Source of the DNA: Gavia stellata
Taxonomy: Eukaryota; Chordata; Aves; Gaviiformes; Gaviidae
Direction of reading: 5' to 3'
Assembly: GCF_030936135.1 (NCBI RefSeq)
Contig: NC_082596.1
Coordinates: 101,579,383 to 101,643,382 of the forward strand
DNA: 64,000 bases
The notes beneath the pieces were generated by a model. The model saw only the letters and a program-made list of their open reading frames with translations. It searched no databases and was not told the DNA's origin. The position numbers and the translations under genes were made by a program. Shown here in pieces: positions 13,736 to 28,000 of the stretch. Within the stretch, counting starts at the first letter, position 1. Each line of letters starts with the position of its first letter.

Positions 13736-15249
13736 GAATGGAGGAAGCCTGGGTCAAAGCCTGGGTTGAAGCTTGCATGATATTCTAAGCTCTGCCCATA
13801 CATGCACAGTCCTCATCTCATACAACGCACAACCAAATAGAAAGGAGCAAAACCAAGAAACAGATTTTTCATGGAAAGTTTCTTCATATTTTTTTCTCTG
13901 TCAAAATGAGTAAGATCTAAAAAAAATTTTATGCATTCAATTCTTAAATCCATCAACAAAGCGAAGTTATATAAAGTACAAAGCTGGGGGACACTAACTT
14001 TCTGCATAGTAAAACAAGCACCTGCTAACATCTGGGAAAACTTTATTGTAACAAACCATAGATCAGAATAACTCTAAAAAAACATGGAAGATAATAAAAA
14101 CACCTTTCTGCCATCAGAAATCGTATGTCACCATATTCTATGCCTAACTTCTCCAGAAGAAAACCATCACAGGCTTGTCAGACCAAAACCACCTGCACCT
14201 TTCCTTCTCAAGATGATATCCATTAATTATAAAAACTAGAAGACCATGATATCCAGAAACAATCTGCTTCATTCAATAAAGATACTGCCTTTGTTCAGTC
14301 AATTCCACTAGTTTTAAATGTGGAATATGTTTTGGGGGAAAACTGTATAATGTTAGGCTTCTGTATTTTTAATTTAATTCAATTTTCCATCCCAATGCAA
14401 CTGTACGTGTCCCAAATCAAAATTAATCATTAGCTTGTAAGCAGGAAATGTACCAACCATTACTTTATAAAATAAGAATATGTAGATATTAAGAAACTAG
14501 CTGTATTTGTATTAGGTTGCATAATTGCTTAAAAGTGCAAAAATCAAGGCTTCCTTTAGCATAAAGGACTAACACTATTTATCAAACAACTTATTTCACT
14601 TTTTGCCAGCTGGTGAGAACAAAGCATTTTCAAGGAAAACAACATAAAATGCACAAAAGCTTCCCTACTCTAAAGAATCCATTTTTAATTATGATTTAAA
14701 TCAGTTCAGCTTGACCGATGTCCTGGTTTGCTCCCACCAATCTGCAAGCTTCCCCTTCCATGACCAGAATGAATGTTGCTAAGTTTCATACTGACAGGTA
14801 GTAGGGAGTTGCTAGCTCACATAAATGATTTCTCATGTGCATCAAAGGAAGGCCTTTATGAATGCCTTCCCTAACAATCTCTGTATGATGCTCTCAGGAA
14901 AACTGATTATTCTCTGAAGATGGTAGTCTGGAATAGAGTTCCCACTCTCAATTAACCTGGGCTGGTTCCAGCTAATGAAGTGGAAGGGAGGGAAAAAAAA
15001 TTAACAAGATTATTTATTACACTACTTTTAGCATATGACCTTATTTATATTCGGTACAAATTTAACCTGCTTCCAACTGTAAGGTGAAGATTTGATCAAC
15101 ATACAGTAAAGTTAAATTCAGTGAACAGAATTATTTTATTTGCAGTGTCTAAATTAAGTGTCTTTACAGATATAACAAGCAAGTTTCATCAAGAAAAGGC
15201 AACTGCAATCTAAAGGTCTTCTCTAGATAAGTTTAGCTGAAAATAGAGA

Positions 15250-16170
15250 TGGGAGAAAACACGTCAGTCCAATCTTCAAGAAGGTCGAGAAGGAGAATCT
15301 GTGGAACTACAGCCTCACCTCAATCCCTGGGAAGGTGGTGGAGCAACTAATCCTGGAAATAACTTCCAAAACCTGTACAGGTGATTAGGAGCCATCAGCA
15401 TGGATTTACAAAGTGGAAATCATGTCTGATCAACCTGTTAGCCTTCTGTGAAGAAATTACTGGCTTGGCAGATGAGAGGAGAGCAGTGGATGTGTTCACC
15501 TTAACTTTAGTAAGGCTTTTGACACTGTCTCCCATAACATCTTCATAAACAACAGACTAGATAAGTGGACAGTGAGGTGGACTGAAAACTGGCTGAACTA
15601 TCAGGCTCAAAAGATTGTCATCAGCTGCAAAAAGTCCAGCTGGAGGCTGGTCACCAGCAGTGTGCCCCAGGGGTCAATATGGGGTCCAATACTGTTTAAC
15701 ATCTCCAGTCATGAATTTGCATCCTCAGCAAATTCACAGGTAATAGAAAACTGGGAAGAGTGGTTGATACACCAGATGAATGTGCTTCTATTCAGAGGGA
15801 CCACAACAGACTGGAAAAATGGGCTGACAGGTACCTCAAGTTCAACAAAGAGAAGAGCAAAATCCTCCTCCTGGGGAGGAACAACCCTATGCACCAGTAT
15901 ATGCTGAACCCTGACCAGCAGGAAAGCAGTTTTGCAGAAAAGGACCTGATGGATAACAAGTTGACCATGAGCTAGTCATGTGCCCTGGTGACAAAGAAGG
16001 CCAACAGCATCCTGGGCTGCATTAGGAAGACCATTGCCAGCAGGTCAAGGGAGGTGACCCTTCCTCTCCGCTCAGTACTGTGAGTTCCCAGTGAAGCCCA
16101 GGGAAGGGCCACAAAGATGATAAAGGGATTGCAACATCACTGCACTGTCCTATGAAAATATGGGGAACAT
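15250..16170 (+). pseudogene. CR1 LINE fragment, decayed reverse transcriptase region
   Basis: The sequence follows the CR1 ORF2 reverse transcriptase. It runs from a CAGTCCAATCTTCAAGAAGG-like start, through a frame-shifted equivalent of KAFDTVSHNI near 15.51 kb, SSWRLVTSSVPQGS at about 15.63-15.68 kb, and LEKWADRYLKFNKEKSKILL at 15.81-15.87 kb, to NSILGCI and the TLPL region near 16.06 kb. Frameshifts and stops break the frame several times. At about 15.73 kb the FADD catalytic box reads F-T-G-N, so both catalytic aspartates are lost. Upstream endonuclease and the 3' terminal repeats are absent. It cannot move itself. It lies antisense to FARS2. Confidence 0.92.
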
Positions 16171-19100
16171 GATGCAATAACCAGGTTTCAACCTCTTTTG
16201 GTTGCCACTATTTCTTCTAATGCATGGTCAACATTAAGTCTGGGCAACAACAGCATATTTAATACACTCCACAGAAAGCAAAGCAGCATGTCCCCATCCC
16301 ACAAAAATGATTAAAGAGATAACGCCATATGTTTTGTGTCCTGCACAATGTTTTAAAATATTTTTGGATTTCAAGAGGAAGGATGACTACTCAACTTCTG
16401 TCCTTTCAGTATTTTTAAAAATAATTTAAGATTTTTGTTTTCAAAGAAAACAGAGAAGAGGAAAAAAACCCCAAACAGTAACACACTGACTTCCATTCTT
16501 ACATATGACAAGCCAAAAATACTCTTGGAACGGCATTCCATTTCTGCTAGCAGGTATGTGGGGGGATGATGGGTTGTTTAGTTTTTCCAAACAACAGAGC
16601 AGCTGCAACTACTTGCAGATCACACAAGAGAATGTTGCAATTTCTTTAAGGACTGTGTTCTTTCCACTTTACCAGACAGCAGAGGTAGTGGCACTTAGCT
16701 GTGCTAAGAAAAGGAAACTGCGGAGCTCTGAAACAGTGTCCTGCCATTGAGAAACACAGGCATGCAACCCAAAGAAAAGCCAAGTCAAAACTTACATAAT
16801 CCCCACCAGAGATGGGTTCCCTAGAAATACTCTGCTGTATGCTCATAACTCCTTATGAAAAAACAGGCTATAGTATCCATGAAATGTTTTAAATAAGGGA
16901 TAACAGACCATTTTCTTCATGACTGTATTTGATTTCCTCATTTAAGTGTTGAAATCTACACTGGCTCAAACACCACCTACAATTATGCCAACACTTTGTC
17001 AAAAATATCTTTATATATAAAAACCAAAAAACCTCAAAAAATCCACAACCACTACATACCTATCCTAACTCATGGAGTTGGAGAAACTCAAGATGCTGGT
17101 ATCCCCCAACACCATCTACAGGGTGTTAGCAGACAGTGCAGTGAGGTGTGAATAGGAAAGGATGAAGTCAACACCATTTGAAGAGGAGAGAAAGTCTTCA
17201 CTTACTCCTGTCAGAATTCCTGCAGCATATAAACCACTTTATGTTTTACCTTCTTTTTAACCCATTCTATCTCCCCTATATATTTATTACACATTTTCAA
17301 TGCCCTATTTAACTGTTTTTCATATTCTTTTCCCCTAGTGCATTTTGCCAATATTCCAAAAACTGTATTAAGTTTTACACCTTTCTCCTGTGTCATTATT
17401 TCTTCTCGACCTTTTAATCTGATTGAGGCATGCTCCATATTCTACTTTCTTCCCTCTCAACACAACAAGCTCATACACACTCATAGGCATATGCGAGCAC
17501 ACTCTCCTCCTTCACAACCTCCTTCTACTCTTTATAAACATCTTGCCTTCTCTGGCCACAGCCTTTCATTATTTACAGAAAAGGTTCTTTCCCACTCCTC
17601 TAATCTTCCTCTAGTCTCTAGTTCCCCACCTGTAAGTCGCTGGGTGACCTGACACCAACCCAGCAAAGCATTTATACTTTACAATGGCTTCATAATACTT
17701 TAAACTAAACACATCTTTAACTGCTTCAGCAGATCACAGCAGAATACTCAGCATCCCAAAGAACCAAAGTTTTCCTTCTATCAACTAAACAGAAGAATTT
17801 TTTCACTTGAGGCACCTGCTCTGAATCACTCCCTGGAGAAGCTTCTCTCTCACACACAATACATTGAACTAACTTAAGGAAAAAATAGAAAACTAAATAC
17901 CAGAACAAAACCACAAGGCTATTCTTGCCCTGTCATTCCATGGGGTACCCAAAGATTTAATCCTCCTGGTTTTTTGGCCTCAGATTAACCTGTAATGCAT
18001 ACTGCATGCACGATCAACCAGAATAAGTACTATTTTGGTACATCTATTTCCCAGTGTCATGATACCTATCTCTATCTATTGCAGTAGCCTTCATGCAGGT
18101 CCTGGTTAATTATTGTTCTTCCCTTTATTTAGGAGTCTATCAAAAAACCACAAGTAACTAGTAATTTCATTCCCGAAGTATTAAAAAAAACAGAATGATT
18201 TTCCTGCTTAAATACCACCCATATCTAATGAGCAGGTTACCATTTCTTCACCTCTCACAAGGCAGGAACAATAGCTGTAATGCTTTAATCCTTCAAGTTA
18301 ATTGAAAATCTTACAAGCTTTTATCTGCACAGCATAAACTTTAATAGAAGTGTCTTCCATCATAATTCACAGGTTTAAGTATCTATGCATATGTCCCCTA
18401 AACTCATAGTGACTACTTCAAAGAGTCTGCAAAGTTATAGAAGGAACAAACAGTGATAACACACTGGCATAAAATGGAGTAATTGTAAAGATAAAAAAAG
18501 TATGAAAATCAGCTGAATTTTTGTTGTTGAATTGTTTGTTTACGCTTGGGGAGGGAGGAGCACTTCTTTGTGATATTTGGAGGGGAAAAAAAGTCACATT
18601 TTCTTCATCGGACGTATTTTTTCTTGTGACCCCTAAAAAACCAAACAGTTAAAAGACAGGTATGTAAAAGTAAGTTCATCTCTTCCTAGTTTTTGAGACT
18701 ATTTTAATGATGCACAGATAGGAAAACTGCTCAGCTTTAAAGGCCCCCCTCCCAATTCAGAAAACAAAGACAAAAAATAAAGCAGAGGTCTCCATCCATG
18801 CCTGTTCTTTCATTACCACATTTTTATAGAGCATCTCGTATCACCTGGCATTCTACTTAATGTCTCCAACTTCTGGAATGGGAGGATGAGAGCAGAAACA
18901 GAACTTTCATTTTATAAGCATACTTTCCTTAGGGAAGAAGCTTAGAAATGTGAATTTTCCAGGCCCAGAACAACTAAGGTGTCTGGCAACTGCAACCACC
19001 AACACAAAGACTTTGTTTCAAATACATGGAAAAATAAATCATCCTTTGAAACTATCACTGTATAATTTAATTAGCTTCACCACATATGAATTAAAGAGCA

Positions 19101-19439
19101 AGCTCTGACAATAGGAAGCACAATTAAATTCTGTTTACATTTCTTGCAAATGAAGCATGTATGGTTTGTGATCTTGTTTTGAATACATGGGAGCATGCTG
19201 ATCCCTTTCAACATCTGTGAGGAAAGAAGAAAAGGTGAGAAAAGCCCAAGCCACACATACTGTGGAAACAGACACATCTGGAAAGGAAAAAACACCTACT
19301 TTGGGTAAAGTTGGGGTAGGGAACAGGATTGAGATAGAGTTGTTCCCCAGTCTATCAACAGGCCTTGATTTGGGATAGATCCGATACAGGAGCTGGTAAC
19401 AAATTTGTTGCAGTGGATAATCATTCACATCAGTGCCAT

Positions 19440-19490
19440 TTACATATGTGTGTGTACATGTGCATACACACACAAATTACGTATATGTAT
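19440..19490. repeat. Impure TG/CA dinucleotide stretch
   Basis: ATATGTGTGTGTACATGTGC is followed by ATACACACACAAATTACGTA, so a (TG)n run is backed by a (CA)n run and can fold on itself. A simple repeat with no other sign of function. Confidence 0.7.
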
Positions 19491-20296
19491 TTGATTACAA
19501 GCTGTTACTTGTTTATGCTTTTCTTTAGTTGATTGAAGAACTCTGCTATCCAATCCCTCTTTCTCTTTGAAATTACCTGGGAACATGTGTGATATAATTT
19601 CCATTAACTGAAGTATTTAGACTGAGACAGAACATATCTCTGAAAGATACGCCCTGCCCTAGCCAGAAGTCATTGGAAAGAACAGATTAAATCGCTCTGA
19701 CCGTCCCACTCACGCTGTCAATCTAGACAATATAACGCTCCTTCGTACTTTCACATCAGTAACAGTTGAACTTTGCTATTTAATATTAAAAACAAGAATA
19801 AGGAGGAGAAAAACATATTTTAAGGACCTATAGAACTGAAGGTTCATGCGCATTTCCCTCTGCTTACCTCCTCTCTAGATGACCTTCCTTAAAGTGAATT
19901 CCTGAGCATGGTGAAGTTCTAGAGTATTTAGTAGTCGTCCATTTATTTATTTATTATTTTCACCTCTCCTTTTCAAAAGACATGAGTTTTATTCAAAGAT
20001 CTCCCACATTAGCATGCCATCTCCTCTCCATCGTGCTGCAATTCTTCTGTAGATGATAATATCAGTGTTCAAGTCCTTTATGAGCGCAAAAGACAGAACA
20101 CTGACCTATGGGTCAGATGCTTCATGTAGCTGTACTGGTTTAACTGACAGTAGGATTGAGCCCAGTTGCTTAAAAAAAAGCACGAAGTAGAAGATCAGCA
20201 GTAAAGTAGAACACTTTAAACAAAGATGTGCAACAGCAGCAAGGGAAATTTAGACCTGACAGACAGTCTCTTTCAAATCTGCCTCAATTCAAAGGG

Positions 20297-20324
20297 CTCA
20301 TTTGCCTCAAATGAGGCAAACGAG
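20297..20324. repeat. Near-perfect 13-bp palindrome
   Basis: CTCATTTGCCTCA and TGAGGCAAACGAG flank a two-base AA centre; 12 of 13 pairs match. No neighbouring feature explains it. Confidence 0.85.
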
Positions 20325-23300
20325 CAAGTTTCAACACAAAAACTGTTAAAAATGCTCACTCAGAAAGCATTTCGGTTGATACCTACACTTTGACCATATT
20401 GTTTTATTACTGCCTTAAAACATAAGTTTGTTTCTACATTATTAAATAAATGAATGTAGGAATGCCTCAGTGTTACTAGCTACATGTCAGCCTTGATTCA
20501 AGGAAATAATTCATTATATATGCCTTGCATTAAATACTGGGCCATTTGTACTGTGATTTAAAACAGAAGGGACACAACTGTTATTGATCACAGCTTTGGG
20601 GTCTACACTTTTAATTTTATTCCAAAAGATGGCCTATTTTGTATCTGCTATGCAGGTTTCTCTACAGGTTCGAGTTGGAATAGAAAATGAATTGTAAGAA
20701 ATGAGTTGCATGGGAAACACATGGTCCTCAGCTGTCACATTCATTTAGGGTTTTTTGCATTAAAATCTAAATGTTTTTACCAATCCACTCTGTGACTTGA
20801 ATGCTGCCTCATTTCAGAGATTAGTGGAAAGCCACAGAAAGTGACTCCAAACCTTTCCATATCAGCAGTGTACCTTGAACTTGAGATGGGGGACTTAAAC
20901 TACTGAAATAAAAATAATATGGACTCCAGTGATGAAAACATATATAGGTTCTCCCCCCAAGCAGTTCTGACTGACACAGATGGAATACATACCACTGCTC
21001 ACTGGTCCAGATCATCAATGTTAAAACCCAGATACCTAGGTTGACTCTCTTTTGTATAGAAATCCCTCCTGAAAACATCAAGATCATTTTTTTTGTACTG
21101 ACATTTAGAGGGGGGGAAAAAAAAAATCATTGAGATCAAACTAAATTCAACTATGTTGACATGGTTCTCCATCACAAATGATAAACTACTGCTATCATCA
21201 CTTCAATCTGTTTACTGTAGTTTAAAGCTCAATATTACAGAAATGCAAAGTCATCAAACAGAATAATTGTGCAGAGAAAAAAAAACCAGTTACTAAGAAT
21301 TCAAAGCCATGGATAAAATATGTCATTCACCCCAGGCAAACCAGCATGCAGAAAAGTTGCAAGAACACAGTAAGAACTCTATAAAAATGTAAATATATGT
21401 AAATATTTATAAATTTTACTTTTGATTACCCAGTAGCTTTATCACTGTGCATTACATCAGTTCTCAGTGGTCTCAAGCCATTGCTGACTAAACTGATTAC
21501 AATAATCTACTGGCAGTATAAATCCCAGAATACATATTACACTACCACTCAGAAAAATAAAACATAAAACGTCACACCAACAAAACAAAAAAATCTTATC
21601 TGTAGAACTTCACTCTTTACCTCCCCAAATCTGTCATTTATCTCTGTCCTTTCTGTATCACTGACAATGCCTATTCATTAAAACAGCAGAGCAAGAATAG
21701 ATCAAGGAGAGGTAATGAGAAAAATAATGCAGCAACCATAATGGGGATAATGAGATGCTCAGACGTTTCCTTAAATAGATGGCTGGCGGCAGGAGAAACT
21801 CTTTCAACAGCTACATATAACAAAATACAGTACAGGGTAGGGGGAATCATACAACTAATAAGAGAGGGGGGCGGAAGGGCAGGGGCAAGACAAGAAATGA
21901 GCAAGATCTGGTAATATTCAGTGTCCCAATAGAAGCAGCTGGGAGCAACATCTGCAAAAGGATGCGCTGACAGTACAATGTCTGGAGGGGAAAGGAAGAA
22001 AAGACATCCCAGAGGTCTGCAAGCAAAAACATTTCTATTGTTTCCAGTAAATACATTCAAGAAAGAAGAATTGGAACTGAAACCTCAAACTCATACTCTT
22101 TACGGTATTGTCACTAGGCAGTAAGATCTGTTTTATCAGTGCTCTCAAACATTAAGAGCAACATGACACAAAAACCTTAATAATTAGCAAGTAACAAATA
22201 AGTAATTCTGAGTTCAATATGATCAAATTTCTCAGTTTTTCCTATACCTGTGGCTACACACAATACGTATGTAAACTTCTAAAGTTAAGCTGTATGTTCA
22301 TCTATATTGACTTTTCTTCTAGTGTTGCCTATATCAGTTTTAACAACATATTAGAGAACAAAATTTGCAGCCACAAATGGAACCTGGGAACAAGGTCCAA
22401 TAGCTTAGTACGAGCTCTCCAAAGGGATAGGGAAGCTGAGCTCTCTTGGAAGCTGTTTACAAGTACTGCTTATGAGTTCATCCCTGTGGTTCCCACCAGA
22501 GCAGTTTTACACACACCAAATAACAGCTCCTCACTCCACAAGAAAGACAACTGATTTCAGTAGGATCCACCAAGGAATAAGGCTGGACTCAACAGAAGGA
22601 TGGGTGGAAGATGGTGGCTCTGTGCCAAATACTGAATACATGTTCAACAAAAAACAGTAGAGAATTCACGGTCTGCATGTACCACATTACCCTCCAGGGT
22701 GTCTTGAGGGGAGAGTGCAGGGGACTTCCCACTCCCCACCCACCCAGAAGCAGCTTTGCCCTCCAAGGCGAGGGAAGGAAGATGAGTTTGCAAGGAAGGA
22801 AAGAAGAGTAGGAAAGCATATGCGCAATACATGCATATATTCAAAAGACTTGCTGAGAAAATGGAGCACATTTATCATACTGAAAATATCCAAGTGAGAA
22901 GATCTCAACATGAATAGTGAGCAAACGGGGAAAAGAAGCTACTGGCCTACTTCAGTGATGGGTGCTCATGATAGGTGTGGCTTAGTCCTACACAGTGAGC
23001 TTTAAACACAGTCTGTACAGTCTCACACACTCAGAATAAAAGGTTTTCCATTTTAGAAGCATGTTCCCTATCTCACCTCTTCAGAGAAGAAATAAATTCC
23101 AGATTAAACTTTTCAAAATGTATTTTTATATAGATAAAGCTTGTGTTTTAATCACTTCTGTGTGACAAATTCATGTTGTTCTGCTCTCTTGTGATTAGAA
23201 CAAATGCAAAAGAGGATGGATTCTCACTTGCTTTTCATTCTTTTAATATTTCAACATAAAAAAAATAAGAGAACACATAGATTAATAATGAAAAGTGGTA

Positions 23301-23344
23301 GAACAGTCCACTAAGGACAAGCATAATTCAGTGTTGCATGGATT

Positions 23345-23440
23345 ACTTCATAAGGACAGGCTGGGGAAAATAAAACTTGCACACTGGCTACAGAGAAGAT
23401 GACAAAAAGGAGACATCCTTGAGCCCAATACTCAGCAAAC
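23345..23440 (+). mobile_element. Probable old CR1 scrap
   Basis: GGACAGGCTGGGGAAAATAA followed by CTGGCTACAGAGAAGATGAC and AAAGGAGACATCCTTG resembles the CR1 block that normally reads as a GAGGAAAGGCTGAG stretch, then CTGGAGAAGAG and GGAGACCT. Only about 95 bp can be followed and both ends fade out. It could be a chance similarity. Confidence 0.45.
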
Positions 23441-24740
23441 ATGCAAAGACTTAGCATCAGCCCCTATTGGAGATCCCTTGGTGACTTTAGAATAGAGAAC
23501 AACCAAAAAACAGAAGCAGAAAAATCCAGCAGATGGCTCTAAATGAGGAGAACAGAAAGAGGTGACTAACTAGTCTGAGAAGAATAAAAATAAAATGGGA
23601 GCAGTGCCACAGTGTTATCATTTTTGTTGAGCCACCTGGAGAGGTAGCAGGCTTATCAATGAATGCCAAAAATGAGTAGTGCCCATCTGTTCACCCTAAT
23701 AAATATCCCTTACCAGATAAAATAAAAAAGAATACAATTCCCTCAGCACAACCCACATGCCTTCAGCAGACCTGTTTGTTTAAAATATTTATTTGGGTCT
23801 TCCATGGCTTAACAACTACTTGCCGTGAACACAGCTTTAAGATGACCCTTGGAAGCACATGGCAAGTCAGTAGCTGTAAGAATTCACAGCAACAGAAAGC
23901 TCCAACAACTTTCTTATTTAAATAAAGAAAAGCTCTGTAATTATCAGTGCCTTCAAAAAATCTTTAGAAAGATATCTCTGGACAACTGAATGGACCGATG
24001 GCAAAACCCTAAATGAGAGGGGCAGTTCAAAATTCAAAAAGTTAGTACTCCTCTGGAGATAACCACAGCGGAAAGTGTCTCCATTCAAAAAGAAGTATAA
24101 GAACCATAGTACAAGCTCAGTTTACCTCCTCTGCTGGCCTCCCCAAATGGCGACGAGTGCCATCCTTCTAAATGTGGATTGAGAAAGGAGGTCAGAGCTG
24201 GCAGAAGGTGAAATGAGGAACACCCAGGTCTCTCAAAGTAACGCTACAAAAAGAAATGGGATGGAAGAGAAAGCTAAAGCATACAGGTTGGTTTGCCTTC
24301 ATGAGTCTGAAAACAAAATGCCTCTTCTTTAGCATTAACCTTCATCAGCTCCAAACACTGGTTTTGCAATGAGTGAAGGCTTAAGAGTTTCAAGCAGAAA
24401 TTCAAACTTGCTAAGACTGAGATATTCCCAAGCTGGCCTTTTGATTCAGAGGTATGTTTGTTTTTCATAGGTGACATACTGAAAAAAACTGCAACACCCT
24501 GTTCTTTTTAACATCATCAATTCTACCACCTCAATAAAAGCAATTCAATCACATAAAACTGTCCGGATTCACACAAAATTATCCAGAACAGGATGTTCAC
24601 CACCATCTTCGCAAATACAAAGTTATCATACTACTTGTGCGTAAACGTTTTGCACTAGATTTTGCCTTTCATATGGCAAAAGCATGACAGATTTAAACTT
24701 AAAATATGCTTATATAAACATGTACGAAGAGAAAGGAAGA

Positions 24741-25010
24741 CACAAGGAGGACTTCTGAGGAGATACAAATCACAAGACGTGAGCAAACATGTATCCACAC
24801 AGGCCAGAGTTCTGTAAATGTCTGTATGCACGAGGCCAGAGTTCTTTTATAGTTACTAAAACGGATTTTTAAAAACACAAGAAGGACTTCTAAGGAGATA
24901 CAAATCACAAGACGTGAGCAAACATGTATCCACACAGGCCAGAGTTCTGTAAATGTCTGTATGCACGAGGCCAGAGTTCTTTTATAGTTACTAAAACGGA
25001 TTTTTAAAAA
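24741..25010. repeat. 135-bp direct tandem duplication (two copies)
   Basis: Positions 24741-24875 and 24876-25010 are the same 135-bp unit joined head to tail. I see only about two differences, both near the start of the unit. Each unit also contains AGGCCAGAGTTCT twice. Because 135 is a multiple of three, a minus-strand reading frame runs through both copies, but nothing supports it as coding. The near identity implies a recent event, or a collapsed/expanded assembly artefact. Confidence 0.95.
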
Positions 25011-28000
25011 CTTCCAAAGACCCATTTGAAAAATTGCCCATACTAAAGCAAAGCAAAGAGAAACTGCACTGGGTGCAACACAGAAAAGCTATGCACCACT
25101 GAAAGCTTATTTGTCTGTTCAAGTCAATACTCAGGAAATTAATTTTTTCAAAACTAAAGGTATTTCGATTGTGTAAAGTCCTTTAACTTGGTTGTCTTCC
25201 AATTTTTATATCTCAACAAAAGCTACAAGAAGTCTGACCAACTGTTCCTGGGACTGAAGTGAGACACTTGGTTCCTAAAGTCTCAAGCAGCTTTACCAAG
25301 TACCAGTTGCAAAACCCAGCTCTTCCAGCTGAAGCACAAAAGACAACAGCGTAGCCATGCACATTATTTCCGCTGTTTTATATTCCCTGCATCAGCATGA
25401 ACCCACAGTCAAAAAATGGCTAACATGATTTTGTTTGTCCATGAACTGGCCCACACTTTTTGAAATAATGTGGGTTAAGAGTGGGAACTCTCAGATACAA
25501 TGCCAAACAGAAGACTCTTTAAATCCAAATGAGCAAAGCCTTCCACTAAAGCAAATAAACTCTCGAGATCAGGTTACAGGTTTTTAACTACAGCATTATT
25601 CACATGACATCCCCTTTCTAGTCCAATAAAAACAGCTGATTGGCGGTTTTTTAAAAAAAATATTTCTATGAAACAGTTGGAGCAAATCCTGCATAAGTGA
25701 AAACTTGCATGCAAAACAGACATCCTCAATTTTTAACTTCTATTATAAAAATGCATCAGCAGAAAATTTAAAGTTCCTATAATGTTAATCATCCAATGTT
25801 AGTAGCAAAATATTCCTTTTATTCCCTCCTTTAGTTTACTGCATCTTATTTTTAGATCATCTGTGTTTCAATATGGTATGAGTAAGGTACATTGCTGTGG
25901 CAGGCAGATCTTGCCCATGCCACAAGAAAGAACAGAGACAGCTAGTGCCTACAGCCAAGTAATTTTTAAAAGGCCTTGGATATGGCTTTGCACCCACCAT
26001 TGAAGGCTTCTCCTCATACCTTTGAGAACAGTACAAACCAAAAATTAAAGATACAATACATTTCATTTTATCAAGCATTAAATTATTCCCATTATGAAAA
26101 GGAAAAAAGCACGCCCATTAGCGGTATCGCTGATCTATAGTTACACAGCCCACTAAGACCATTCCATATCCTTTTATAATGGTCTTGTGGAGTCAGGATT
26201 CAGCCCAGAGCATGGTATCCTGACTCTAGTGTGCACAACACGCTTAATTTATTTAAGATGAAACTATAATAAGCAGATATATTCCTAAACTGTAACCTTC
26301 AAAAACATTACACTTTGCTAAAACCCTGCTCCAAAAAACCACAACAAAGTTTCAATGTTTTCTTTAAAAAGCAGATGGGCACGACAGCAACAAAACTTGA
26401 CTCAATTCTCCAGGTCTTAATTTTACACTGCATTTTACTTTTTTAGTCTGTCTTGCATTCACATTTGATTAAATACAGCTAGCTAGTAAGAATTACTCCA
26501 CTCAGACCTGAAAATATTTTGGCATTTTAGAATTTGGGCTCAAAAATCTTCCTAAGAAGAAACATTTCTATTTGTCTCAGTGAAAGCAAGTTCAGGTTTT
26601 GATCTCTTATGATTTCTCTTAGAGATGAAAATTTACTTTACATAGCGACCATAAATTGTAACAGCTTTGTTCAACAGATCTTTTTCTTGAACATATCCAG
26701 AACTATTCAGAATCTGTTCATCAGAACACAAAAGCAGGGTTTTTCTTCCCTTTCCTTTTCCACATCCAGGTTACCAGACTTAATAACTGTTAGTGCCAGC
26801 CTCCCTGAAAATAAAGAATTTTGTAACTAGCTTACCCATAACAATTATACTCTGGAAACAACCATTTATGGAAGTACAACCAGCAAAAGGATCCATTCCA
26901 ATTCAAGCACCTGAATCAGAGCCTGAAGGACCAGTAGTTTGAAAAAGTATTACTTTATATAAACAGAACAATCAATGGGGAATCAATGACACAGTAAGTA
27001 CAGAACCTCAGTTTCATCATGTACCACTGAGGCTTTGTTTAATAAGCTCGTTTTGGCTTATTTCTACTCACAAACACAGAAATTTTGTGGAAAAGGCTTT
27101 AAAAGTATAATATTGACCTGCTTAAAAAGTTCCTTTCTAAGAGAGTCAAGATCCAAAATGGAATTATTTTAGCCACATTGGAAGAACAAATTAAATGCAT
27201 AAAGTCTGTGCTGATGCTGGCACCAGGTTATTTCAGCTCCTACTCTACCTCAGAAACATCAGTGTCTTTCTAGGACAACAGTCCTAGTGCTGGCAACGTG
27301 CAACCAGCCTACTATCAGACAGGTGAACTCTGTTCTCCATCCTCCTATACCAGAAAACAATTGTGTCAGCTGAATCAGGGTGGTTTGGTTTTCTTTAAGC
27401 TGTTTGTGTATCCACTCTAAGGATATGAATCTAATTATTTGGCCTTATCATAGGGTGCTAGAGGGAGTTTTGTTTAAATAATTCTGCTGGTTTTCCTGGC
27501 TGGCTTGGAAAATGAGGAAACTTCTATGAGCAAAGCAAACAAATGAGCAAAACAAACCAGATGCTCCTTCTGGTGCACAGTAGATGAAAGTTTTCACCTA
27601 CCCAGACATCCTTAATTATTTTCAGCAAATAAGTCATCTGGGTAAAGTTGCTTGTTGTAGTAAAGGCTTTGCATTCCTCTGTTGAATTAATCTCATCTTG
27701 GAGCACTCGGCATTTCATTGAGAAAATAAATAGCGCATTTTTTCTTGCAACAATCAAAAAAAAGTAAAGGTATGGAATGAACCTAACTGTACCTTGTTCT
27801 ATAGCATCTAGAGAAGCCAAGAAAGGGAGGTTTTCAGGTTTTTTATGCCACTTTAAGACATTCTGTTGCTACTTAGCAATGGCAGAGAGCTGTCTTAGCT
27901 GCAACAGTCAGCCCAGAGGCTTTACCCTGAATATTCAAGAATCAGCTTTTTAAAATTATTTGTATTATTTATTATCTTACATAAAAAGAGATGATGATGA

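Larger units (their letters stand above)
5966..15249. other. Intronic AT-rich DNA, no gene seen
   Basis: Contains the G-run at 9.26 kb, the ATT microsatellite at 13.7 kb and several A/T homopolymers (near 8.2, 8.99, 9.91 and 12.64 kb). The open frames are under 100 codons and look random. Unique intronic sequence; any conserved regulatory element would need an alignment to find. Confidence 0.6.
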
